From the NCBI GenBank assembly GCA_017472685.1, contig JAFUOO010000018.1, positions 39,067-103,066 of the forward strand: a DNA stretch of 64,000 nt, written 5' to 3'. The translations under genes were made by a program, and so were the position numbers. Below are positions 8,237 to 17,207 of the stretch, in pieces (position 1 is the stretch's first letter; every line of letters begins with the position of its first letter). Under the pieces are notes generated by a model. The model did not search any database. It was not told where the DNA came from and saw nothing but the letters and a program-made list of their open reading frames with translations. Source of the DNA: Clostridia bacterium. GTDB taxonomy: Bacteria > Bacillota > Clostridia > UMGS1883.

Positions 8237-9649
8237 TTATTTTTTCGGATAGCGCTGCTCCAGATTGTTTATTTCGCAAAGCCAGGTTGTTCTGAGCACG
8301 TTTGAGTTTTCTCCCGAATCGAAATAACCGGGGTACAAATCAGTTATTGTAGAATTTTCTGTGCCGGAAAAATGTGTTACAAAGTAGTCTAAAGCAAGCA
8401 TGAAGTTTTCCTGCATTGTTGCAGAATGTGCCTCCTTGTAGCTACGCAGATACTGACGGTAGGAAACAATTTTGTTTCCTTCTGTTTCAATTTCAATTGC
8501 GTGGTACAAGCTTTCTCTGCCTTCCTTGGATACCTCCACCGCAATTTCACGACCGCCGTAGTAATAATCAAGCACAAAGCGGTTGCCTGCTTCTGTATTT
8601 TCAATACCCGATACCAGAACGGCAAGGGGCTCGTCGGAAACAGATGCCCATACCTTTTCAGCAAAGTCAATTGCGCGGTTAAGAATTTCGTATTCGTTAT
8701 CGCCGTATTCGCCTAAATCAATACCCTTATCGCTGTCAACGGCGCTGTATTCGATATATCCGTCAGGGAAAATTGTTACGGTTGCGTAGTTTTCAACATA
8801 GTTATCCGCCCCGTAGCCGTCGCTGTAATAGCGAAGAGGCTTGGGGTTAAAGGAAAAGCTCTTGAGAATACCCGAGTGACCCTTACCCTCCATGGGATTG
8901 CTTGCGTAAATATCGCGGTAGGTGGACTCGTTGTCCGAGAAAAGCACCAAATCGGCAACCTTTACGCTGTTTTCACCAAGACCTTCGCCAAGAAGCGTGC
9001 TGAAGGCAAACTCGTAATAGCCGTCACGGCGGTACTTGTTCGTATACATTGCGAGCACCTCTTCGGGGAAGGCTATGTCCTCGCTTTTTACAAGAAAGCG
9101 ATATGCTTCGCTTGTGTTTGCGTCCTTAAGGGCAACATAAACCGATTGCTCGCCCTCGGGGATTATTATTGCATCGCTTATAATGCCTATTTCCGAAGGA
9201 AGCCTTTCAAAGCTTGTGTTAAGCACCAAGGCAAGCATTCGGGGCTCTACCGCAATAGGATATTCCACATAAACGCTGGGCTCGGTAAGCAGATTAAGCC
9301 ATTCGGCGTAATTTATTCTCTTTTCTTCTTCAACCTTACCTTCAAAAAGTGCCTTCAGTACAATGGAGGTGTTTTCGTTCAGCTTGTCAAAGGCTTCGTC
9401 GCTGTTATAGTAGGGCACCCATAATTCGCCGTCATTGACAACAATTTTCCTGGGCTTTGACAGGTTTTCCTTTGGCACGCTCACAAAGCTGTTACGCTGA
9501 AAAACGCGCATAAAGGGAAGGTCCGAAAAAGAAAAATAAGGCCAGTCGGACCCTAAAATGCCACTCTTGAACCACGCCTGATAAGTAAGAAAAAACAAAT
9601 TTATAATGAGAATGACAATTATTGAGGTTTTAACTTTTTCTTTAAACAT
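8237..9649 (-). CDS. yycH: YycH-like regulator of WalK
   Basis: 470 residues: a short cytoplasmic start (M-F-K-E-K-V-K), one transmembrane helix (about 8-24) and a long extracellular part. Length and topology match YycH, which with YycI controls WalK activity from outside the membrane in Bacilli. It lies downstream of walR, walK and a secreted protein gene, as expected for a wal cluster. A hairpin after its stop separates it from the yycI-like gene. No catalytic motif is seen and none is expected. The name rests on topology, length and locus rather than on a strong motif. Confidence 0.7.
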   Translation of the reverse strand: MFKEKVKTSIIVILIINLFFLTYQAWFKSGILGSDWPYFSFSDLPFMRVFQRNSFVSVPKENLSKPRKIVVNDGELWVPYYNSDEAFDKLNENTSIVLKALFEGKVEEEKRINYAEWLNLLTEPSVYVEYPIAVEPRMLALVLNTSFERLPSEIGIISDAIIIPEGEQSVYVALKDANTSEAYRFLVKSEDIAFPEEVLAMYTNKYRRDGYYEFAFSTLLGEGLGENSVKVADLVLFSDNESTYRDIYASNPMEGKGHSGILKSFSFNPKPLRYYSDGYGADNYVENYATVTIFPDGYIEYSAVDSDKGIDLGEYGDNEYEILNRAIDFAEKVWASVSDEPLAVLVSGIENTEAGNRFVLDYYYGGREIAVEVSKEGRESLYHAIEIETEGNKIVSYRQYLRSYKEAHSATMQENFMLALDYFVTHFSGTENSTITDLYPGYFDSGENSNVLRTTWLCEINNLEQRYPKK

Positions 9650-9672
9650 AAAAATACCCCATTATTCAAACA

Positions 9673-9702
9673 AAGGCTACAGCAAATACTGCTGCAGCCC
9701 TG
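9673..9702 (-). terminator. Terminator after the secreted-protein gene
   Basis: On the minus strand GGCTGCAGCA pairs with TGCTGTAGCC and is followed by TTTGTTT. It lies between the stop at 9715 and the start of yycH. Confidence 0.6.
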
Positions 9703-9714
9703 TTTTCGTTACTC

Positions 9715-10194
9715 TTAGTTAAGCCAACCATTCAGCTTGGATTGCATATTCAATGAAAAAGAATTGATATCCGACATAACAGAGCTGTTAACAACCGTTA
9801 TGGTAAGATAGCTGAGCTGATAGCTTCCGTCACTCGCTTCCGCTCTCACACAGATACGGTTTTCACCGTCCTTAAGTGAAATCTGACGGTAAAATACACC
9901 CGATGAGCCGATTTTATATGTAGCAATCGTGCCGTCGCTGTTCTTCTGAGGAACAAAGCTTGAGCCGTTGTACGTATAAATGCAAACACTCACACCTTCA
10001 TTGCCAACACCTGTAATAGAATATGTTGTCTTTACAGTGGATGTTGATGCTGTGTCAGGCTTTTTAATCGTTATTAAGTTGGAAACCGTACCCTGGCTTC
10101 CATCTGCAACCGTAGAGGGATGTGCAAAAACCGACAATGAAGCGGTCATGATGAATACAAAAACCAAGAGCACGGAAATAATAGTTTTCTTCAT
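9715..10194 (-). CDS. Secreted protein of unknown function in the wal cluster
   Basis: 159 residues with a clear signal peptide (about 1-24, A-x-A type end) and a threonine/serine-rich beta-strand-type body that looks like a single Ig- or cadherin-like domain (about 45-135), followed by a short polar tail. I do not recognise a family. The gene has its own consensus-like promoter and is bounded by terminators on both sides, so it is an independent unit placed between walK and yycH. Its location suggests a link to cell-wall sensing or an envelope target of WalR, but this is inference from position only. Confidence 0.75.
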   Translation of the reverse strand: MKKTIISVLLVFVFIMTASLSVFAHPSTVADGSQGTVSNLITIKKPDTASTSTVKTTYSITGVGNEGVSVCIYTYNGSSFVPQKNSDGTIATYKIGSSGVFYRQISLKDGENRICVRAEASDGSYQLSYLTITVVNSSVMSDINSFSLNMQSKLNGWLN

Positions 10195-10236
10195 AACCGT
10201 TACCTCCGCGAGGAAATTCCATCATTCCTCATACAC

Positions 10237-10264
10237 ATTATACACTACTAATGTTACAATTCAA
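10237..10264 (-). promoter_or_regulatory. Promoter of the secreted-protein gene
   Basis: On the minus strand TTGAAT (10259-10264), 16-nt spacer, TATAAT (10237-10242), about 40 nt before the start at 10194; GGAGG lies in front of the ATG. Confidence 0.6.
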
Positions 10265-10292
10265 TAACAGACAGTTTAATCCTATATTACAA

Positions 10293-10316
10293 AAAATTTT
10301 CCCCAGGGAAAATTTT
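10293..10316. terminator. Terminator after walK
   Basis: 11-bp perfect stem AAAATTTTCCC/GGGAAAATTTT with a 2-nt centre and T-runs on both sides, directly after the walK stop at 10323. Confidence 0.7.
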
Positions 10317-10322
10317 GTTTTT

Positions 10323-12083
10323 TTACACGTTCACCATGGGCAGGCTTATAATCACGCTTGTGCCCTTGCCCTCGCGGCTTCTTATGTCAATTCTGCCGCC
10401 GTGCATTTCTACAAGCTCCTTTGCAATTGCCAAGCCAAGACCTGTGCCGCCGCTTTCACGGCTACGAGCTTTGTCAACACGGTAAAACCTTTCAAAAATA
10501 CGGGGCAAATCCTTTTCGGGAATGCCTATGCCGTTATCCGTAACGCGCACAACGGCTTCTGTATATTTTGCAGAGCACACAACCTCCACGCTACCGCCCG
10601 AGGGGGTATACTTAACTGCATTTGATACAATATTTGTTATAACCTGCTCCATCCTGTCCTTGTCGCCGAAGAAGCTGGATGTATCGCCCTCTTTTTTGAA
10701 GGATATTGTAAGACCAAGATTGTTTGCGTTAATTTTAAGCTTTTCCACAACGCTGCCAACAAGGTCTGAGAGGTTGAACACCTTTTTGTCTATTGCCGCC
10801 TTTGCCGAGTTGTCAAGCTTTGAAAGGGTAAGAAGGTCTGTCACAATACGGGTCATGCGGTCAGCCTCCTGCTCAATAACCCGTATAAAGTTTGTTTCAG
10901 GAGTGTCCTCTGCTGCCATGTCTAAAATGGTTTCTGCATAGCTTTTTATTGTGGTAATAGGCGTTCTCAATTCATGTGACACATTCGCAACAAATTCACG
11001 GCGAGCCATGTCGAGCTTTGTCTGCTCGGTGATATCCTGCATAACAACAACCGTACCGCCGTTTTTCTCAGCCTCATCGGCATAGGGTGCAAACAGAACA
11101 CGTATAATGCGACTTCCTATCTCGGATTGGCGCTCAACAACCCTGTTTCTGTCCAGATAATTGAGCTGTTCAAGAGTTAAGTCAACTTTGAGTGCAGATG
11201 CAAACTGTGTAAAGGTTATGCCGTCCTCAATGCCCGAAAGCTCCTTTGCGGCGCTGTTTGAATGAATCATTTCGCCCGTCTGGTCAAAGGCAACAATGCC
11301 GTCGGTCATTTGGCTGAGGATTGCTTCAACCTTGTTTTTTTCTGCCGAAATGTCGGACAGGCTTCGGTCAATACGCGACGCCATGTCGTTGAAAGCCATG
11401 GTGAGCCTGCCTATTTCGTCACGGCTCTTTACTTCGATACGGTGCCCGAATTCACCCTCGGAGAGCTGTTCGGCTCTTATCTGCAAATTTGAAATGGGCA
11501 TAATGATTGTTCTGGAAAGGATAAGACCTAAAAAGGCACTGATTAAAAGCCCGAAAACCAAAGCCCACAAAATATTGATAAAAATGTTTCTTATAATGTC
11601 GTATAGCTCGTCCTTGCTGTCAACGATATAAACTATATACCTTACGCCGTCACGGTCCGTAATAGGGTATGCATAATCCATATAGCTTGCTGAGCGGTCA
11701 ATCTGACTGCCCACATTTCCGTCCATAGCGGAAATAAGATTGGGCGTTATGCTCACATCAATAGGCTCCGGGTCGCTCGAAGAAAGAACTCTTGCGGCAT
11801 CACGGGACAGCACGTAGTAATTGCGGTAGGAGTCAATCATCATGCGGATTGAGTATATGTTCATTATTTCGGTAATTTCGCCCACAGGGTCGTCACTTCT
11901 TGCGGCTGCCTCGAGCTCGCTGCGCAAAAGCGGAGTAAACGCCTGTGCCGAAAGGGTGGTTGCGAAATCGTCGTGGTAATAGGCAGAAATATTCTGCAGC
12001 AAAAAAGTACCTACCACTATCATAACCAATAGCGTAAGCAGAAGAAAAATAGTTATTATTTTCCACTGAATACTTTTGAACAT
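10323..12083 (-). CDS. walK: Sensor histidine kinase WalK
   Basis: 586 residues. Order: transmembrane helix 1 (about 10-30), extracellular sensor domain (about 31-165), transmembrane helix 2 (about 167-190), HAMP (about 190-242), PAS (about 255-350), HisKA with the phospho-acceptor H in S-H-E-L-R-T-P (near 371), and HATPase with the N box, D-N-G-I-G-I-P, F-E-R-F-Y and G-T-G-L-G-L motifs. This is the WalK/VicK architecture controlling cell-wall hydrolase genes. The gene starts 30 bp after the walR stop with a GGGTGG site and is ended by a hairpin at 10293-10316. PhoR-type kinases share the layout; the WalR partner and nearby YycH/YycI genes decide the name. Confidence 0.9.
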   Translation of the reverse strand: MFKSIQWKIITIFLLLTLLVMIVVGTFLLQNISAYYHDDFATTLSAQAFTPLLRSELEAAARSDDPVGEITEIMNIYSIRMMIDSYRNYYVLSRDAARVLSSSDPEPIDVSITPNLISAMDGNVGSQIDRSASYMDYAYPITDRDGVRYIVYIVDSKDELYDIIRNIFINILWALVFGLLISAFLGLILSRTIIMPISNLQIRAEQLSEGEFGHRIEVKSRDEIGRLTMAFNDMASRIDRSLSDISAEKNKVEAILSQMTDGIVAFDQTGEMIHSNSAAKELSGIEDGITFTQFASALKVDLTLEQLNYLDRNRVVERQSEIGSRIIRVLFAPYADEAEKNGGTVVVMQDITEQTKLDMARREFVANVSHELRTPITTIKSYAETILDMAAEDTPETNFIRVIEQEADRMTRIVTDLLTLSKLDNSAKAAIDKKVFNLSDLVGSVVEKLKINANNLGLTISFKKEGDTSSFFGDKDRMEQVITNIVSNAVKYTPSGGSVEVVCSAKYTEAVVRVTDNGIGIPEKDLPRIFERFYRVDKARSRESGGTGLGLAIAKELVEMHGGRIDIRSREGKGTSVIISLPMVNV

Positions 12084-12112
12084 TCTTTTTCCACCCGTTT
12101 TTCAACTTTAGT

Positions 12113-12805
12113 TTACTTGTTCAGATAATACCCGATGCCTCGCTTTGTCATAATGATGAGCGGATGCGCGGGGTCGTCTTCAATTTTTTCCCTGAGACGG
12201 CGGATGGTAACGTCAACTGTTCTCACATCGCCGAAATATTCATAGCCCCAAACCTTTTCAAGAAGCATTTCACGGGAGAAAACTGCTCCAGGCTGGGTGG
12301 AAAGGAACTTGAGAAGCTCGAATTCACGAAGAGTGAGGTCAACAATTTCAGAGTTCTTTGTAACCTCGTAGCGGGAATAGTTAATTGCAAGGTTGCCGAA
12401 GGTTGCAACAGAAGCTGTTGAGCTTTCGCTTTCGTTTACGGTGCGCCTGAGGTTTGCCTTTACACGGGCAAGAAGCTCACGCATGGAAAAGGGCTTTGTG
12501 ATATAGTCGTCTGCACCCCATTCCAAGCCGAGGATTTTATCAACCTCTTCTTCACGTGCAGTAAGCATAAGGATAGGCACACTCTGCTTTGTTTCCCTTA
12601 CCTTTTTCAGAACGTCAAAGCCTTCCATTTTAGGAAGCATAACATCAAGAAGTATGAGGTCAACATTTTCAGCCAATGCCTTTCCGAGGCCGTCTTCACC
12701 GTCATAAGCGCACAAAACCTCGTATCCGCTTTTCTCTAAATTAAATTTCAGAATATCAGAAATAGGCTTTTCGTCTTCAACTACAAGTATTCTTTTTGTG
12801 CTCAT
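12113..12805 (-). CDS. walR: Response regulator WalR (OmpR family)
   Basis: 230 residues from the ATG at 12805, preceded by AAAGGAG; an upstream in-frame start at 12835 lacks a site. Receiver domain (1-120) with the acidic pocket E-D-E, phospho-acceptor D in L-L-D-V-M-L-P (near 53) and the conserved lysine; winged-helix DNA-binding domain (about 130-230) with V-W-G-Y and G-D-V-R-T-V-D-V-T-I-R-R-L-R-E-K, which is the recognition-helix sequence typical of WalR/YycF. Acts as transcription factor for envelope homeostasis genes. It heads the operon with walK and has a consensus-like promoter. Confidence 0.93.
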   Translation of the reverse strand: MSTKRILVVEDEKPISDILKFNLEKSGYEVLCAYDGEDGLGKALAENVDLILLDVMLPKMEGFDVLKKVRETKQSVPILMLTAREEEVDKILGLEWGADDYITKPFSMRELLARVKANLRRTVNESESSTASVATFGNLAINYSRYEVTKNSEIVDLTLREFELLKFLSTQPGAVFSREMLLEKVWGYEYFGDVRTVDVTIRRLREKIEDDPAHPLIIMTKRGIGYYLNK

Positions 12806-12850
12806 TTTCCCATCTCCTTTTTTATAATACACCATATTATCTTACTGTAT

Positions 12851-12879
12851 ATTTTATAATAAAACCCACCTCCTGTCAA
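12851..12879 (-). promoter_or_regulatory. walRK promoter
   Basis: On the minus strand TTGACA (12874-12879), 17-nt spacer, TAAAAT (12851-12856), about 45 nt before the walR start. Confidence 0.6.
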
Positions 12880-12925
12880 GTGGCGGCAGGGTGGGCACAT
12901 CCGTGGCGGAGTGTAAATAAATGTG

Positions 12926-12954
12926 TTGATTTTAATTACAAATACTGATATAAT
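12926..12954 (+). promoter_or_regulatory. Promoter of the FGGY kinase gene
   Basis: TTGATT (12926-12931), 17-nt spacer, TATAAT (12949-12954), about 30 nt before the start codon; divergent from the walRK promoter. Confidence 0.65.
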
Positions 12955-12985
12955 TATTGTAACTAAACAAAGGAGGGTTTTACCA

Positions 12986-14584
12986 ATGGACAAGAATATG
13001 ATTATAAAAGATATTGAAAGCGGCAAAACCGCTTTAGGTATCGAATTTGGCTCCACAAGAATTAAGGCAGTTTTAATCGGCAGCGACCATTCCCCCATTG
13101 CATCCGGCGGTCACGACTGGGAAAACAAGTTAGAAAACGGCGTATGGACATACGCTTTGGAATCTGTTTGGGCAGGCGTACAGGACGCTTATGCAAAAAT
13201 GGTAGCAGACGTTAAAGAAACTTACGGCGTTGAGCTTACAAAGGTTGGTGCACTTGGCTTCTCCGCTATGATGCACGGTTACATAGTGTTTGACAAGGAT
13301 AACAAGCAGCTTGTTCCCTTCCGTACATGGCGTAATGCTATCACAGAAGAAGCAGCTGACAGGCTCACTAAGCTCTTTAACTTCAACATTCCCCAGAGAT
13401 GGACTATTGCTCACCTTTATCAGGCAATCCTTAACAAGGAAGAGCACATTAAGGATATTGCGTTTGTTACAACGTTAGCCGGCTACGTTCACTGGATGCT
13501 TACAGGCAAGAAGGTGCTTGGCGTTGGCGAAGCAAGCGGTGTGTTCCCCATTGACAGCACAAAGTGTGACTACGACCAGGATATGGTTGAAGCATTTGAC
13601 GGTTTACTCAAGGTTAATGACCTTCCCTTCTCTCTTCGTGATGTTATCCCCCAGGTACTCAATGCAGGCGATGATGCAGGCGTATTGACAGAAGAAGGCG
13701 CAAAACTCCTTGACCCCACAGGCAAACTGCAGGCAGGTATCCCCATGGCTGCTCCCGAAGGTGACGCAGGCACAGGTATGGTTGCTACAAACTCTGTTGC
13801 TCCCAGAACAGGTAATGTTTCTGCTGGTACATCTATCTTTGCTATGGCTGTACTTGAAAGAGCTCTTAAGGGCGTTTATACAGAAATCGACATGGTTACA
13901 ACACCCACAGGCGCACCTGTTGCAATGGTACACTGCAACAACTGCTGTACAGACCTTGACAACTGGGTTAAGCTCTTTGGTCAGGTATTAAAGGCAATGG
14001 GCGTTGAATACTCCACACCCAAGCTTTACGATACACTTTATTTTGAAGCTGAAAAGGGTGCAAAGGACTGCGGCGGTATTCTTTCCTACAACTACATTTC
14101 CGGTGAAACAATCACAGATGTAGCAGAAGGCAGACCCCTTGTTACAAGAAAGGCTGACGTTAAGCTTACACTTCCCGAATTTATGCGTGCACAGGTTTAT
14201 GCAACCATGGCAACACTTAAAATCGGTATGGATATCCTCTTTGAAAAGGAAAACGTTGAGCTTGATATGCTCCTTGGTCACGGTGGCCTGTTTAAGACAG
14301 AGCGCGTTGGTCAGTCCCTCATGGCAGCTGCTATGAACACACCTGTTACTGTTATGAGCACAGCAGGCGAAGGCGGCGCTTGGGGTATGGCACTCCTTGC
14401 CGCATATGCTGTTGAAAAGCAGGGCAGAGAAACACTTGAAGAGTTCCTTAACAACAAAGTATTCTGCAACTACGAAGGAAGCACACTTGCTCCCAACCCC
14501 GAAGACGTTAAGGGCTTCAACGATTATATGGTAACATATAAGAAGGGCGTTGCAATAGAGAAAGCTGCTGTTGAAAACTTCTAA
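12986..14584 (+). CDS. FGGY-family carbohydrate kinase
   Basis: 532 residues from the ATG at 12986, which follows AAAGGAGGG at 12969; a longer in-frame start at 12923 overlaps the promoter and is rejected. The N-terminal [10 protein letters not shown] phosphate-1-like motif, M-M-H-G-Y segment, W-R-N substrate-loop and C-terminal adenosine/phosphate-2-type glycine motifs mark the ASKHA-fold FGGY kinases. These phosphorylate ketoses or polyols; which sugar is not clear, with xylulose, ribulose or a related ketose possible. It is a single-gene unit with a strong promoter, many preferred codons and its own terminator, suggesting high expression. It is not linked to an isomerase or aldolase, unlike rhaB further on. 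Confidence 0.8.
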   Translation: MDKNMIIKDIESGKTALGIEFGSTRIKAVLIGSDHSPIASGGHDWENKLENGVWTYALESVWAGVQDAYAKMVADVKETYGVELTKVGALGFSAMMHGYIVFDKDNKQLVPFRTWRNAITEEAADRLTKLFNFNIPQRWTIAHLYQAILNKEEHIKDIAFVTTLAGYVHWMLTGKKVLGVGEASGVFPIDSTKCDYDQDMVEAFDGLLKVNDLPFSLRDVIPQVLNAGDDAGVLTEEGAKLLDPTGKLQAGIPMAAPEGDAGTGMVATNSVAPRTGNVSAGTSIFAMAVLERALKGVYTEIDMVTTPTGAPVAMVHCNNCCTDLDNWVKLFGQVLKAMGVEYSTPKLYDTLYFEAEKGAKDCGGILSYNYISGETITDVAEGRPLVTRKADVKLTLPEFMRAQVYATMATLKIGMDILFEKENVELDMLLGHGGLFKTERVGQSLMAAAMNTPVTVMSTAGEGGAWGMALLAAYAVEKQGRETLEEFLNNKVFCNYEGSTLAPNPEDVKGFNDYMVTYKKGVAIEKAAVENF

Positions 14585-14621
14585 TTCAGAATTCATAATG
14601 CAAAATGCATAATTAACGAAA

Positions 14622-14647
14622 AACCCGACACTATTGTGTCGGGTTTT
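14622..14647. terminator. Bidirectional terminator
   Basis: ACCCGACAC/GTGTCGGGT stem with flanking A and T runs, placed between the convergent FGGY kinase and membrane-protein genes. Confidence 0.88.
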
Positions 14648-14651
14648 TATT

Positions 14652-15077
14652 TTAGTATTTTTTTGAATAAATCCAATGACAAATAAGATAAACCACCATA
14701 CTGCCACATACTACAGTGGCAATGGTGTTTGCAATAACCGTCTCTTCAAGCACATAAAGCACGAACAATGCAATAAATGCCGCGAAAAGACAAATTTTCA
14801 TGGTCATACTCATGGCTTTATTGTATATCATAACATTTCTTTCGTCATAGCCCTCTTTAAGTTTTTGAAGAGCGTCCTTATCGCCTTTAAGAATTTTTCG
14901 TATCTGTAAAACTCTCAAAAGTCCTATTGCAAAAATACCGCTTCCAAGCCCTGTTATTTCAGAGGATGTGCCCTCACGTATTGCGGTCAATACCCAGCCT
15001 GTTATTATCATTGCTAACCCCAAAACTACAAAAGCAATGTTTAAATACAGCTTTTGTTTTAATTCCTTCTCGGTCAT
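14652..15077 (-). CDS. Small four-helix membrane protein (DUF2178-like)
   Basis: 141 residues with two pairs of transmembrane helices (about 11-30, 40-58, 95-112 and 116-136) and a cytoplasmic loop holding Y-D-E-R-x-x-x-I-x-x-K-A. That loop pattern resembles DUF2178-type membrane proteins often found next to a short XRE regulator. It begins 2 bp after the HTH gene ends, so they form one operon. Function of this protein type is not established; a small membrane partner of a repressor is the most that context supports. Confidence 0.7.
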   Translation of the reverse strand: MTEKELKQKLYLNIAFVVLGLAMIITGWVLTAIREGTSSEITGLGSGIFAIGLLRVLQIRKILKGDKDALQKLKEGYDERNVMIYNKAMSMTMKICLFAAFIALFVLYVLEETVIANTIATVVCGSMVVYLICHWIYSKKY

Positions 15078-15079
15078 GC

Positions 15080-15277
15080 TTATTCCTCCTCGTAAATGAA
15101 AATATCCTCAATGCTCATGTCAAAATACTTTGCAAGCTTAAATGCCAGCATAATTGACGGATTGTACCGCCCGTTTTCTAATGAGCCTATGGTCTGGCGT
15201 GAAACCTCCATGGCTTCTGCCAGTTCTTCCTGGCGTATGCCCCGTTCTTTTCGTAATTCTTCAAGTCTGTTTTTCAC
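15080..15277 (-). CDS. XRE-family HTH regulator (65 aa)
   Basis: A short protein that is almost only a helix-turn-helix: L-R-K-E-R-G-I-R-Q-E-E-L-A then S-R-Q-T-I-G-S-L-E-N-G-R-Y-N-P-S. I start it at the GTG at 15277 because AGAGGTGAT stands at ribosome-site distance and homologous small regulators begin with V/M-K-N-R; an in-frame ATG at 15310 without a site is less likely. It is co-transcribed with the membrane protein downstream and probably represses its own operon. The direct ligand or target is unknown. Confidence 0.85.
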   Translation of the reverse strand: MKNRLEELRKERGIRQEELAEAMEVSRQTIGSLENGRYNPSIMLAFKLAKYFDMSIEDIFIYEEE

Positions 15278-15412
15278 TTTATCACCTCTTATGGAAAGTT
15301 TGCTTTCCATTTACACAATAACATACCTTTTATAAAATGTCAAGTAAACTTTCCATTTTTATTTTTGTTGAAATAAATAATTTTATATGTTACTATATTT
15401 TCAGGTGATATT

Positions 15413-16114
15413 ATGAACGAAAGATTTTCACGTACAGAGCTTCTTCTTGGCTCTGATTCAATGGAAAAACTGAAGAATGCTCACGTTTGCGTTTTTGGTA
15501 TTGGCGGAGTTGGCGGTTATGTTTGCGAGGCTCTGGCTCGCAGTGGCGTTGGCGCACTTACGCTCGTTGACAACGACACAGTAAGCGAATCTAACATTAA
15601 CCGTCAGATTTTTGCGCTAACTTCAACTGTTGGGATGATGAAGACCTCTGCCGCAAAATTGAGACTTACCGACATTAACCCCGAAATAAAAATAATGGAA
15701 CACAACATGTTCTACCTGCCCGAGACCGCAGATGAGATTGACCTTACACAGTTTGACTACGTTGTAGATGCAATCGACACCGTTACAGCAAAAATATACC
15801 TTGCACAAAAATGCGATGAATCAAATATCCCCCTCATTTCTTCAATGGGTACGGGCAACAAGCTTGACCCTACCGAGTTTGAGGTAACGGATATTTATAA
15901 GACAAGTGTGTGCCCTCTTGCACGAGTTATGCGTACCGAGCTTAAAAAGCGCGGAGTTAAAAAGTTAAAGGTGGTATATTCAAAAGAACAGCCTCGGAAT
16001 ACCGTTGCCGATTCATCTAACGGCAGGCACGCCCCCGGAAGCTGTGCTTTTGTACCCTCGGTGGCAGGATTTGTGATTGCAAGCGCAGTAATTAAAGATT
16101 TGATAGGAGAATAA
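15413..16114 (+). CDS. tcdA: tRNA threonylcarbamoyladenosine dehydratase
   Basis: 233 residues, E1-like/ThiF fold. Visible motifs: G-I-G-G-V-G-G-Y nucleotide loop (about 28-35), D-N-D-T-V then N-I-N-R-Q (about 54-66), and D-A-I-D-T (about 123). TcdA cyclises t6A at position 37 of ANN-decoding tRNAs to ct6A using ATP. The start follows CAGGTGATATT. It is 3 bp upstream of the flavin reductase, so the two are probably one transcript. MoeB/ThiF paralogues are excluded by the T-E-L-L-L-G-S start and lack of zinc-binding cysteine pairs. Confidence 0.88.
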   Translation: MNERFSRTELLLGSDSMEKLKNAHVCVFGIGGVGGYVCEALARSGVGALTLVDNDTVSESNINRQIFALTSTVGMMKTSAAKLRLTDINPEIKIMEHNMFYLPETADEIDLTQFDYVVDAIDTVTAKIYLAQKCDESNIPLISSMGTGNKLDPTEFEVTDIYKTSVCPLARVMRTELKKRGVKKLKVVYSKEQPRNTVADSSNGRHAPGSCAFVPSVAGFVIASAVIKDLIGE

Positions 16115-16116
16115 AT

Positions 16117-16695
16117 ATGGCAAAACAAGTTTGGAAACCCGGAACAATACTCGCACCTGTACCGCCTGTACTGGTAAGTTGCTCTCTTAATGGCGAGGAT
16201 AATTTGATAACAGCTGCATGGTGCGGTATTATAAATTCCGAGCCTGCAAAAACATACGTATCAATCCGCCCGGAGAGATATTCCCACCATATGATAAAAG
16301 AAAGCGGCGAATTTGTAATCAATATGCCCTCGAGCCACATTATCCGCTCCATTGACTACTGTGGATGTCGCTCGGGCAAAAACACTGACAAATTTGCCGA
16401 CTGTAAACTCACCAAGGAAAAGGCATCCGTTGTAAGCTGCCCCATGGTAGCGGAAAGCCCAATAAGCTTAGAATGCAAGGTGACAGACGTTGTGCACTTA
16501 GGCAGCCACGATATGTTCATGGCAGACATTGTTGCCGTTAACGTTGATGAAAGATACATTGACGAAAAGGGCAAGTTTCATATTGAAAAATGCTCCCTTG
16601 CAGCTTATGCTCACGGACAGTATTTTGCATTGGGTAAAAAGATAGGCTCTTTTGGTTACAGCGTGAAGAAACCCACAACGAAAAAGAGAAAGTAA
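16117..16695 (+). CDS. Flavin reductase-like (DIM6/NTAB) FMN-binding protein
   Basis: 192 residues with the split-barrel FMN-binding fold: N-terminal P-x-P-P-V-L-V-S-C, a central T-A-A-W-C-G-I-I-N-S-E-P and Y-V-S-I-R-P-E-R-Y-S segment, and the usual conserved S-L-A-Y block near 165. Members reduce flavin or bind FMN in redox reactions of unknown substrate. The C-terminus is a lysine-rich tail. A second, diverged version of the last part of this gene is found at 17206-17269, beyond the DUF559 cassette, which shows that the 3' end has been rearranged. Confidence 0.82.
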   Translation: MAKQVWKPGTILAPVPPVLVSCSLNGEDNLITAAWCGIINSEPAKTYVSIRPERYSHHMIKESGEFVINMPSSHIIRSIDYCGCRSGKNTDKFADCKLTKEKASVVSCPMVAESPISLECKVTDVVHLGSHDMFMADIVAVNVDERYIDEKGKFHIEKCSLAAYAHGQYFALGKKIGSFGYSVKKPTTKKRK

Positions 16696-16696
16696 G

Positions 16697-17205
16697 AGCC
16701 TTCTCCTTGAGGTTAATTCCCCCGCGCCGGGGGAAATGTCTGCGAAGCAGACAAAAGGGGCCCGTCTCCGGGAGGAAAAGGTGTCACCGTTAGGTGACGG
16801 ATGAGGTGTTTTATATGAACCTAACAAACAACTCTTCATTAACACAAAATGCACAAAGTTTACGGAAAAACATGACAAAAGAGGAACGACACCTTTGGTA
16901 CGATTTTTTAAAAACGCTACCTGTTACATTTCATCGGCAAAAGGTTATTGGCTCTTTTATTGTAGATTTTTACTGTGCCTCTGCTAAAATCGTAATAGAA
17001 CTTGATGGATCTCAGCATTATACAGATGAAGGAATAAAGAAAGATAAAGAACGCGATAAACTTTTAAATTCTTTAGATATAAAAGTTTTAAGGTATACAA
17101 ACTTAGACATAAACAAAAATTTTGAAGGCGTTTGCTCAGATATTCTGTCCCATTTATCCACCTCATCCACCGCAAGCGGTCCCCATTCCCCTCAAGGGGA
17201 AGGCT
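16697..17205 (+). mobile_element. TIR-bounded cassette carrying DUF559
   Basis: The outer ends are 16-bp inverted repeats, AGCCTTCTCCTTGAGG at 16697-16712 and its complement (15 of 16) at 17190-17205. A second, perfect 10-bp pair, GGATGAGGTG at 16799-16808 and its complement at 17159-17168, lies just outside the DUF559 core. The left arm also has small hairpins (CCCCC/GGGGG and TGTCTGC/GCAGACA). No transposase is inside, so this is a non-autonomous, MITE-like unit. The left end is 1 bp after the flavin reductase stop. No clear target duplication is visible. Confidence 0.75.
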
Positions 17206-17207
17206 GA
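16815..17207 (+). CDS. DUF559 endonuclease-like protein
   Basis: 130 residues from the ATG at 16815, preceded by GATGAGGTG; an in-frame start at 16794 is within the repeat arm. The core (about 8-112) has R-K-N-M-T-x-E-E-R-x-L-W, F-H-R-Q-K-V-I-G, D-F-Y-C and I-E-L-D-G-S-Q-H, the DUF559 pattern related to Vsr and PD-(D/E)XK nucleases; the D in V-D-F-Y and E-L-D-G with Q-H are the likely metal-site residues. The last 15 or so residues (rich in S, T, P, G) are encoded by the right inverted-repeat arm and are not part of the family. Function is unknown; its constant company with such repeats suggests a role in their movement, which is inference. Confidence 0.85.
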   Translation: MNLTNNSSLTQNAQSLRKNMTKEERHLWYDFLKTLPVTFHRQKVIGSFIVDFYCASAKIVIELDGSQHYTDEGIKKDKERDKLLNSLDIKVLRYTNLDINKNFEGVCSDILSHLSTSSTASGPHSPQGEG

